DNA of 8,696 bases, from contig CAMTOL010000085.1 of assembly GCA_947074135.1 (NCBI GenBank), positions 1 to 8,696 of the forward strand, given 5' to 3'. The notes beneath the pieces were generated by a model. The model was not told the origin of the DNA and ran no database searches. It saw only the letters and a program-made list of their open reading frames with translations. A program made the translations under genes and the position numbers. The DNA is from an uncultured Rikenellaceae bacterium (GTDB lineage Bacteria > Bacteroidota > Bacteroidia > Bacteroidales > Rikenellaceae). Each line of letters starts with the position of its first letter. The first letter of the stretch is position 1. Positions 1 through 6,078 of this stretch are shown one piece after another.

Positions 1-111
1 AAAAAAGTTTTAAAATGTGTGTTGGTAGGATATTGTAATTGCAGAAAAACTTTGAACTGAAAGAATTATTGAGAGTGCGGTTCGAATTTTTATACAGAAA
101 TGACAATCTAC

Positions 112-601
112 CTACTCTGATTGCATCGCGACTGCTGGGTTAGTAGTGGCTGCTCGGTAAACCTGAAAAATTAAGGTCAAAAGCGAAATCGAGGTTGTAA
201 TTACCATAGCCACCGCAAATATCCACCACGAAAGAGGTCCTTTACACGAAAAATCTACCATATACCACTCAATCAAATAGTAGGACAGAGGTATTGCTAT
301 CAAAAATGCAACTCCAATAAGTATGTAGTATCTGCGAAGTAACATCGAAATAATCTCGCCCACCTGTGCACCATTAACTCGCCGAAGTGCTATCTCACGC
401 CTACGCTGCTGTACATCGTAGAGCGACATCGCCAAATATTTTATCACTCTGATTATAACAGCTATTTAGCGACAGTTCGCTGTATAGGTAGCGAGAGATA
501 GTTATCACACAGGCAAGACTTAGCGAAAGCCCGACAATGTTTACTACACTATAAAGGCGATAGTTTTTGATAGTGCGAAGCGCAAGCAGTAGTTTTTTCA
601 T
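112..601 (-). pseudogene. Remnant of a double-FtsX/MacB-like ABC permease with a large internal deletion and frameshift
   Basis: Two overlapping minus-strand reading frames together carry the two ends of one permease. The frame starting with ATG at 601 (ends 401) begins MKKLLLALRTIKNYRLY, contains a membrane helix at about residues 18-40, and aligns without gaps to residues 1-58 of permease B (its SDKIFGDV against SENIYRGV). The second frame (447 to 112) carries the C-terminal FtsX end: cytoplasmic motif RRREIALRRVNGA, two further helices, and the tail YRAATTNP...QSE, matching the last 107 residues of permease B. An intact copy would be about 785 codons, so about 620 codons (1.9 kb) are missing. 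Both frames resemble the family across 431-439, which places the junction there and puts the two ends out of frame. The first frame then reads a few unrelated residues to a stop at 401-403. It starts 29 bp after the stop of permease C, so it was probably the next gene of the operon. Two independent small proteins are possible but unlikely. Confidence 0.85.
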
Positions 602-630
602 ATTAGCTCTAGGTTATTAATGATCTTTAA

Positions 631-2988
631 TTATTCTGATTTTACTACGCTGGCGGGGTTGGTCGTAGCTGCTCGGTAGGTTTGGAAAATTACGGTTACA
701 AACGTTAGAGCTGCGGCAATTAGTGCCGTCAAAGCGAGTGTCCAAATCGAGTTGTCGATGCGATAGACAAACCCCTCCAACCAATAACCGCTCAACCAAT
801 AACCAATAGGCAACGCAATAACAATTGCTATAATAACCCACACCGCAAACGAGCGACAGAGCAGTGCAATAAGTCGTGGAGTAGAACCTCCAAAAACACG
901 CCTAATTGCCACCTCTTTTTTGCGCCTCTCTACAGTGTACCACGCCAACCCAAACAACCCAAATGCTGTCAAAAAGACGCTAACCAAAGTAAAAAATTCA
1001 ACAATAGTCTTTAGCCTCACGCTCTCATTGTTGATTCTCTTATAGTAATCCTCAATAGTCCTTATTTTAAGCGGTTCACCACTTTGAGGTGTATATTTCT
1101 GATATAACTCCTCTATCTCAGCACGTTTCGCCTTTTCGCTGCCACTAAAACGAACGGCATAGGCCCAAGGTCTGTTTTTAGTATCTCGCATAGCAAAAAC
1201 CATAGGTGACACCTCGACCGTTGCTTTGTCAAAGGCAAAGTCGCGACAAACGCCCACAATTCGGTATTTTCTCTCTCCGCTATAAACAAACTCATACCCT
1301 AGTGGATCGCCCTCTATCTCTCTCTTGCGTACAAATGCTTCGTTGACCACAACATTAGGCATCGTTTCGTTCTTTACACTATCAAACGTGCGACCCGATA
1401 GGATTGGAATGCGGTAGAAATCAAAATAGTTTGGTTCAATATTGCCGTGCAGCATAAAACTAAAGTTGTCAACAGCATACGATGCACCCGGTCTTAGCTC
1501 TCCATTTGGGGTTGAAGCAAGTGTGGTTGAAGAGCTCTTGATAGCATCAATAAATCCTTGATTTAACTCATTTTGATCATCATAGTCAGATAACTCGATA
1601 TACATTATTTTGTTTGCATCTTCGATTGCCGAAGTAATATGCCCAATCTGACGAGTAGCGTTAATGCTAAATGCGATAAGCACAATCGAGATTACAAGTT
1701 GGGCGATGGTTAGTGTCTGCATTGCAAGTACACCCCCACCTCGTGGATTTTTGAATATAAGCAGCGGATTTCCGGACGAGAGTTTAAGGGTAAGCACAAT
1801 AGAGGGAAATATAATCAATACGCCAAGCATCAGCAGGATATAGCCAACATTGTTAAAGTTCACAAAATCTATCATCTTGACATCGGCTCCAATAAAGCTA
1901 TTAAACGCTTCGAGGGCTGGTTGTGCAAAGATTGCAGCCAGAGCAAGTCCCATTACCACGTTGAGGGCTGTGTCGGTCATTATTTGCCATCTAACTCCCC
2001 ACTTCGAGGCTCCCATAATTCGCTGTCCTGCCAAGTTTTTCAATCGGCGTGGCGCACGAGCAAGTGTTAGATTTATGTAGTTAAATGCTGCAATAAGAAG
2101 TACTATAAACGATATAGTAAGTCCGATAAGCAGAGTATCTTTGTTGCGAGATTTGAAAATTTTTAAACTATCGTTTGACTCACTAAAATATATATCTTTT
2201 GTTTTTGTAAATCGATATTTCAGATCATTGTAGTTCAATGTTGAGTCAGCATTAATGCTTTGAGTTAGTTCATCTATTGAGGCATCTTTTTTAAGTTTGT
2301 AAACCGCAAAATAGTGTCCCAGTTGATTTCGACTATTCAGCTCGCTCGAATCCATCGGATACAGTGCGCTAAAATTAAGCAGTCTATCTTTGCTATCATC
2401 TATAATAGCCGCCACTGTATAGCTATTGTGTTTGGTCTGCGATACGCCATTAATCCAGCTATTCTCACCTGTTATCCATTCAAACGATTTGCCTATTGGG
2501 TTTTCAGTTCCGTAGAGTTCAGTAGCATAGGAGCGAGTAAGCGCAACTTTATCGACAGAGTTTAGCACTTCGTCAATAGAGCCTTCAATCATTGGGATAT
2601 TGATTAGCTTTGCAAAGTTGCTTGTTGCCGCTATTGGGGTTTTGGCAGCCCAATCCACTTTTTCTTGGCTCGGTAGTCGTCCATCTCTATTTGAGAAGAT
2701 AGCAAAATCTTCAAATTGAGGATATTGTTCAGTAATTCGGTAAGCGTTGTTTTTGTATATGCTCAATTTGTAACTGTCTAGGTTTGAACCATATATATCG
2801 CTACTTTCTAGCATATAGATATTAGGGTCAGTCGTTAGCGAGTCCGCCATACGGAACTCTGTGAGTGCAAAGATGAGTAGAATTGTTGAGCAGATAAGTC
2901 CGATGGCGAGGCTTAGGAGCGAAATAATAGTTGAGAGTCCGCCTCTGAACCAACCTCGAACTATCATCTTTAAATGTGCGTATTTCAT
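631..2988 (-). CDS. Permease C: FtsX/MacB-type ABC transporter permease, 785 aa
   Basis: Inner-membrane permease of the MacB/FtsX (type VII ABC) superfamily with two permease halves in one chain. Visible order: helix 1 at about residues 20-43; extracytoplasmic MacB-like domain about 45-280; helices about 284-308, 334-355 and 380-401 (first FtsX domain); helix about 424-445; second extracytoplasmic domain about 450-655; helices about 662-684, 713-734 and 746-770 (second FtsX domain). The cytoplasmic coupling segment of the second half is canonical, RRKKEVAIRRVFGGST (688-703). The corresponding segment of the first half, RRLKNLAGQRIMGAS (314-328), is diverged. The tail YRAATTNPASVVKSE matches its neighbours. 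The first ATG (2986-2988) is chosen because it gives the N-terminal length seen in permease B; Met8 is an alternative. No ATPase domain is present. The partner ATPase and the substrate are not visible here. The family call is firm; the function is not. Confidence 0.93.
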   Translation of the reverse strand: MKYAHLKMIVRGWFRGGLSTIISLLSLAIGLICSTILLIFALTEFRMADSLTTDPNIYMLESSDIYGSNLDSYKLSIYKNNAYRITEQYPQFEDFAIFSNRDGRLPSQEKVDWAAKTPIAATSNFAKLINIPMIEGSIDEVLNSVDKVALTRSYATELYGTENPIGKSFEWITGENSWINGVSQTKHNSYTVAAIIDDSKDRLLNFSALYPMDSSELNSRNQLGHYFAVYKLKKDASIDELTQSINADSTLNYNDLKYRFTKTKDIYFSESNDSLKIFKSRNKDTLLIGLTISFIVLLIAAFNYINLTLARAPRRLKNLAGQRIMGASKWGVRWQIMTDTALNVVMGLALAAIFAQPALEAFNSFIGADVKMIDFVNFNNVGYILLMLGVLIIFPSIVLTLKLSSGNPLLIFKNPRGGGVLAMQTLTIAQLVISIVLIAFSINATRQIGHITSAIEDANKIMYIELSDYDDQNELNQGFIDAIKSSSTTLASTPNGELRPGASYAVDNFSFMLHGNIEPNYFDFYRIPILSGRTFDSVKNETMPNVVVNEAFVRKREIEGDPLGYEFVYSGERKYRIVGVCRDFAFDKATVEVSPMVFAMRDTKNRPWAYAVRFSGSEKAKRAEIEELYQKYTPQSGEPLKIRTIEDYYKRINNESVRLKTIVEFFTLVSVFLTAFGLFGLAWYTVERRKKEVAIRRVFGGSTPRLIALLCRSFAVWVIIAIVIALPIGYWLSGYWLEGFVYRIDNSIWTLALTALIAAALTFVTVIFQTYRAATTNPASVVKSE

Positions 2989-2998
2989 TGTTTTCTTT

Positions 2999-3024
2999 GT
3001 GATTTGTGATCAGTGATTTGTGAT
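2999..3024 (-). promoter_or_regulatory. Tandem A/C-rich leader motif upstream of permease C
   Basis: The plus-strand 12-mer GTGATTTGTGAT occurs at 2999-3010 and again at 3013-3024, a 14-bp period. In the mRNA this reads AUCACAAAUCAC twice and ends 10 nt before the AUG. The same motif is found before permease A and a 10/12 match before permease B. There is no Shine-Dalgarno-like sequence, which is usual in Bacteroidota, so a role as an unstructured translation leader is plausible but inferred. Confidence 0.45.
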
Positions 3025-3038
3025 GTTTTTTTGTTATT

Positions 3039-3053
3039 GCGGACTTGACCCGC
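3039..3053. repeat. Short palindromic motif GCGG-acttgac-CCGC
   Basis: A 4-bp GC stem with a 7-nt loop in the spacer before permease C. From memory, near-identical strings (GCGGGCTTGACCCGC) are common intergenic repeats in bacterial genomes, so this may be a stray copy of a dispersed element. It is absent from the other two spacers here. Confidence 0.3.
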
Positions 3054-3066
3054 CTCCGCTTATAAG

Positions 3067-3105
3067 GTCTTACAATTGCTTCGCAATTGCGCTTTGGGAG
3101 TGGTT
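3067..3105. repeat. Left module with hairpin, copy 1
   Basis: This 39-bp segment matches 8409-8447 at about 36 of 39 positions. It contains a perfect 7-bp inverted repeat, CAATTGC (3073-3079) and GCAATTG (3083-3089), with a 3-nt loop. It lies immediately left of the 227-bp core in this spacer, separated by only 3 nt. In the spacer before permease A, 22 nt intervene. The spacer before permease B lacks it. Confidence 0.7.
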
Positions 3106-3108
3106 CTT

Positions 3109-3335
3109 AAGTCGGGTCGGGAAATTCCTGCGGAATTTCTGATTCGGCGTTGCCGACCCGACTTGGATTTTGTGCCATTGCTCTACTCGTCCTCTCTACT
3201 TTCCCTTTTTGGAAAAAGGGAAAACCAAAAACTTTTGACGAGTTCAACCTTGCCGCCCTACACGATGCGGTTTCGAGAGCTAAAGCTCTCTTAGATTGAA
3301 AGCTGACGCTTTCACGTTTTCGATGATTTTTTGTC
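3109..3335. repeat. 227-bp structured intergenic repeat, copy 1 (between permeases B and C)
   Basis: This sequence is identical by eye to 5825-6051 and 8470-8696. It contains nested inverted repeats. An outer 12-bp stem AAGTCGGGTCGG (3109-3120) pairs with 3153-3164 and encloses an 8-bp hairpin GAAATTCC/GGAATTTC (3121-3128 with 3132-3139). A 7-bp stem ACTCGTC/GACGAGT (3185-3191 with 3237-3243) encloses a 10-bp hairpin TTCCCTTTTT/AAAAAGGGAA (3201-3210 with 3213-3222). Two short hairpins follow, GAGAGC/GCTCTC (3275-3290) and GAAAGC/GCTTTC (3298-3313). Similarity continues weakly to 3348 against copy 2. Its right end lies 29 bp after the stop codon of permease B. With the modules at its left it fills the 376-bp spacer 2989-3364, which contains no credible gene. 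No terminal inverted repeats or target duplications are seen, so it does not look like a typical MITE. Confidence 0.95.
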
Positions 3336-3364
3336 TTTTGACTTTTTTGCTTTTTGTTTTTTAT

Positions 3365-5725
3365 CTACTCCGATTTTAGAGAGTTAATAGGGTTCTCGGT
3401 AGCGGCTCTGTAAGTCTGTATTGTTACTGTGAGTAGGGTAATCAATAGCACCAACAACAACGCAACTGCAAACACCCACCAATATATCGACACTCTAAAA
3501 GCAAAGCCACCCAACCAACTACTAACCGAATACCACGCCAACGGCACAGCAATCACAAAACTAATAGCCACAATGCGGATAAATTTGCGATTAAACATCG
3601 TCAAGACCTGCTCAACTGTCGAGCCGTGAATCTTACGCAGTGCAATCTCTTTTTTGCGGTACTGTGTTTCGAAAACAACCAACCCAAAGACCCCAACGAG
3701 CGAAATAAGTATCGCTACAATCGAAAAGAGAGTAATAATCTCCGATATTCTCTGCTCCTTAACATATAGGTTCTCAACCGTTTGGTTGAACGCACGAACT
3801 TTGACGTGTTCGGGCTTAATATTCTCGTTGAGTGAGGTCATAACGGTAGAGATATAGTCGGAAACCTCTCTCAAATCTGCCGTTGGAGTTATTCTGACGT
3901 AAGCATTGCTTGGCACTCGCCACCCCTCAGAGCCAAACTCATAAAGCGCCATTGGCGTAATCTCATTGGCAAGTGAAGTGAAGTTGAAATCTTTTGCAAT
4001 ACCAACAACTTCAGCCTGTTCTTTATTTGAGTGTCCTTGAATAAAGTCACCAATCTTAAACCCAAAGCGTTTGGCAGCTGTTTCGTTAAAAATAATCGTT
4101 CCGCCAATCTTCGAAGCGTCCTCTTCGATAAAAGAGCGACCCTCCACCATCTCTATACCCATAAACTGTGGAAAATTCCACGACACTGGGAAACATTGAA
4201 AGTTAACACTCTCGCCATTAAGTGTACGCCCCCAACCCATACCAACGTTAAGGATTGAGCCATCGCCATAGGCAACATCAACAATCGAAGGGTTCTTGCG
4301 CAATTCCGAGAGAAATGCGGCTGGTTTAGAGGCAATCTGACTTCCAACATTGACAGAGATGAGCCTATCACGATTAAAGCCATAGTCTGCACTCTGCATA
4401 TAACGGTTTTGGAGTGTAATGAACAGACTGACAATGATTAACACAATGGAAACCACAAACTGAAAGGCTGTTAATACCGAACGCATACGCTGACCTTGGC
4501 GGCTACGTCCAAACGAACCCTTGAGTACCATTGCAGGAGTAAACTTAGTGATATAGAGTGCAGGAAATAGCCCTGCGACAACTCCAATCGAAACCATAAG
4601 TGTAAAAGTGATGGAATCGACAAAGATATTATCGCCAAACTTAAACGAAGCCTCGGCAAATTCGGCAACAAAGCTACTAGCCGCCGTCTCGACAATAAAT
4701 AGAGCTACGCCAAATGAGAGTATCATCATTCCCGCTGCCTCGCCTATGAAATTGGCACGAAGAGCTGAAGTTGGAGTGCCAAAAACCTTATTGATATTGA
4801 CTGCGCGAATACGCACCGGCACGAGTGCCATAAAGAAGTTGATGTAGTTGATTACGGCAACCAAAATAATAAGTATAGCCACCGCCAATAACACCAACGA
4901 CAGCGTTTTATTGCCTTGGTCGTTGGGACTAGGGGTGTGCGAAAAGTATATATCTTCTATTGGTTCGAATGAGAAAAACTCCTCGTCATATTTAGACTGA
5001 TCGCCACCACTAAAAAATCTGTCGTAAAGCAATATTCTTGCTTTCTTGGTAACCTCCTCTATCGAAGCGTCACTACCAAGTTTGTAGTAATACCTAAAGC
5101 CCCATTCACTATTATTGTTTAGGCAGTAATCAGCAATATTAATATATACCGAGTTTTTGAAAGTTACATTTGAGGGTATATCTTCATATACAGCCACAAC
5201 CCGAAGTGTGTCGTTCCAATCGTTATAAAGGATTTCCCCAACTGGCGAACTGTCGCCCCACATTTTCTGGGCAAATGAACGTGAGATAACAGCCGTATTC
5301 TTAGCTGCAAAATCAGTGTTATTACCCTCAATGATATTGAGAGCAGTTAAGTCAAAAAACTCTGGATTAACTCTTGTATAACTTTCAGTGACCTCTTTGG
5401 CTGCTTCGCCTTGGTCGGCACGACGATAACGTGCGTTATTCCAATCCCAGATAACAGCATAGCTCTCAATTTGCGGAATCTCTTTGGCAATATGCTCTCC
5501 CATAGGGCGACTCATATTGATTGAAAGGCGACCTCCCCACTTGACAACTCCACGATATATGTTTTCACTATCTTTGATACTCTTGTTGTAGCCATACTCC
5601 CAGTTGAGTTGGGTCATAATGATAATAAAGACAGAAATGGCGATGCTAAGTCCAAGAATGTTGAGCAGCGATGCCATACGAAAACGGGTGAGTGTGACCC
5701 AGAAGTTGCGTAAAATGTGTTTCAT
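3365..5725 (-). CDS. Permease B: FtsX/MacB-type ABC transporter permease, 786 aa
   Basis: Double permease of the MacB/FtsX superfamily, predicted in the inner membrane. Helix 1 is at about residues 18-38 (LLNILGLSIAISVFIIIM). The first extracytoplasmic domain spans about 40-270 and includes the family-typical phrases NPEFFDL (120-126) and VYEDIPSN (179-186). The first FtsX domain has helices near 275-298, 325-345 and 372-394 and a diverged cytoplasmic motif RAVNINKVFGTPTS (307-320). A further helix at about 418-437 leads into the second extracytoplasmic domain (about 445-655), which includes EVVGIAKDFNF (572-582). The second FtsX domain has helices near 661-684, 714-735 and 746-770 and the canonical motif RKKEIALRKIHGST (690-703). 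The ATG at 5723-5725 gives the usual N-terminus. It is separated from genes on both sides by repeat-filled spacers of about 350-375 bp, but shares their direction and is probably co-transcribed. Substrate unknown. Confidence 0.94.
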   Translation of the reverse strand: MKHILRNFWVTLTRFRMASLLNILGLSIAISVFIIIMTQLNWEYGYNKSIKDSENIYRGVVKWGGRLSINMSRPMGEHIAKEIPQIESYAVIWDWNNARYRRADQGEAAKEVTESYTRVNPEFFDLTALNIIEGNNTDFAAKNTAVISRSFAQKMWGDSSPVGEILYNDWNDTLRVVAVYEDIPSNVTFKNSVYINIADYCLNNNSEWGFRYYYKLGSDASIEEVTKKARILLYDRFFSGGDQSKYDEEFFSFEPIEDIYFSHTPSPNDQGNKTLSLVLLAVAILIILVAVINYINFFMALVPVRIRAVNINKVFGTPTSALRANFIGEAAGMMILSFGVALFIVETAASSFVAEFAEASFKFGDNIFVDSITFTLMVSIGVVAGLFPALYITKFTPAMVLKGSFGRSRQGQRMRSVLTAFQFVVSIVLIIVSLFITLQNRYMQSADYGFNRDRLISVNVGSQIASKPAAFLSELRKNPSIVDVAYGDGSILNVGMGWGRTLNGESVNFQCFPVSWNFPQFMGIEMVEGRSFIEEDASKIGGTIIFNETAAKRFGFKIGDFIQGHSNKEQAEVVGIAKDFNFTSLANEITPMALYEFGSEGWRVPSNAYVRITPTADLREVSDYISTVMTSLNENIKPEHVKVRAFNQTVENLYVKEQRISEIITLFSIVAILISLVGVFGLVVFETQYRKKEIALRKIHGSTVEQVLTMFNRKFIRIVAISFVIAVPLAWYSVSSWLGGFAFRVSIYWWVFAVALLLVLLITLLTVTIQTYRAATENPINSLKSE

Positions 5726-5732
5726 TGTTTAT

Positions 5733-5744
5733 GTGAATTGTAAT
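5733..5744 (-). promoter_or_regulatory. Degenerate A/C-rich leader motif upstream of permease B
   Basis: Plus-strand GTGAATTGTAAT matches the leader 12-mer of permeases A and C at 10 of 12 positions and ends 7 nt before the start codon. Its position relative to the start is comparable in all three genes, which is the main reason for calling it. Function is inferred. Confidence 0.35.
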
Positions 5745-5768
5745 TTGTATTCGTTCTCTTTTTGTTAC

Positions 5769-5786
5769 CCTGAGCGAAGTCGAAGG
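5769..5786. repeat. Dispersed intergenic motif CCTGAGCGAAGTCGAAGG
   Basis: This 18-mer sits in the 353-bp spacer before permease B (5726-6078), between the start codon and repeat copy 2. From memory, this string and close variants are frequent intergenic repeats in Bacteroidota and other bacteria. It does not occur in the other two spacers of the window. Its function is not known to me. Confidence 0.5.
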
Positions 5787-5807
5787 ACTTTTTGGGGTAG
5801 TTTTGGT

Positions 5808-5824
5808 TGCTCTAGCTTTGGGGT
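5808..5824. repeat. 17-bp left extension of the core repeat, copy 2
   Basis: TGCTCTAGCTTTGGGGT directly precedes the 227-bp core and is identical to 8453-8469 before copy 3. Copies 2 and 3 therefore share 244 bp without a difference. Copy 1 lacks this segment. Similarity fades just to the left, with a 1-nt length difference. Confidence 0.85.
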
Positions 5825-6051
5825 AAGTCGGGTCGGGAAATTCCTGCGGAATTTCTGATTCGGCGTTGCCGACCCGACTTGGATTTTGTGCCATTGCTCT
5901 ACTCGTCCTCTCTACTTTCCCTTTTTGGAAAAAGGGAAAACCAAAAACTTTTGACGAGTTCAACCTTGCCGCCCTACACGATGCGGTTTCGAGAGCTAAA
6001 GCTCTCTTAGATTGAAAGCTGACGCTTTCACGTTTTCGATGATTTTTTGTC
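5825..6051. repeat. 227-bp structured intergenic repeat, copy 2 (between permeases A and B)
   Basis: Identical to copy 1 at an offset of 2716 bp and to copy 3 at an offset of 2645 bp, with no insertion, deletion or substitution that I could find. All stems of copy 1 are therefore retained: the outer stem is 5825-5836 with 5869-5880, and the long A/T-rich hairpin is centred at about 5927. The right end lies 27 bp after the stop codon of permease A (6079-6081). A minus-strand frame is open through the element and its flanks, but I regard it as chance because the equivalent frame stops directly after the core in copy 1. No Bacteroidota-type promoter consensus (TAnnTTTG) is visible on the minus strand of this spacer. 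Confidence 0.95.
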
Positions 6052-6078
6052 CTTTGACTTTTTTTAATTTTTAATTTT

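Noticed and set aside
1850..2080. Short plus-strand reading frames opposite the permeases (for example 1850-2080, 2314-2565, 4608-4847).
   Set aside because: They are antisense shadows of well-supported minus-strand genes, without recognisable domains.
3076..3294. 72-codon plus-strand reading frame over repeat copy 1.
   Set aside because: It is composed of the hairpin module and the repeat, has no family resemblance, and lies opposite to all real genes.
3109..3335. Integron attC-like recombination site, given the gene-repeat-gene-repeat layout.
   Set aside because: No RYYYAAC/GTTRRRY core sites in the expected places, the copies are identical rather than variable, and the stem arrangement does not follow attC architecture. 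No integrase in the window.
3109..3335. MITE or insertion-sequence remnant.
   Set aside because: No terminal inverted repeats at the ends of the core, no target-site duplication, no transposase-like coding. Mobility by another mechanism is not excluded.
3298..3348. Rho-independent terminator (hairpin GAAAGC/GCTTTC followed by T-rich sequence).
   Set aside because: The T-rich tract follows the hairpin only on the plus strand, where there is no gene to terminate. On the minus strand the hairpins are not followed by a U tract. Kept only as part of the repeat.
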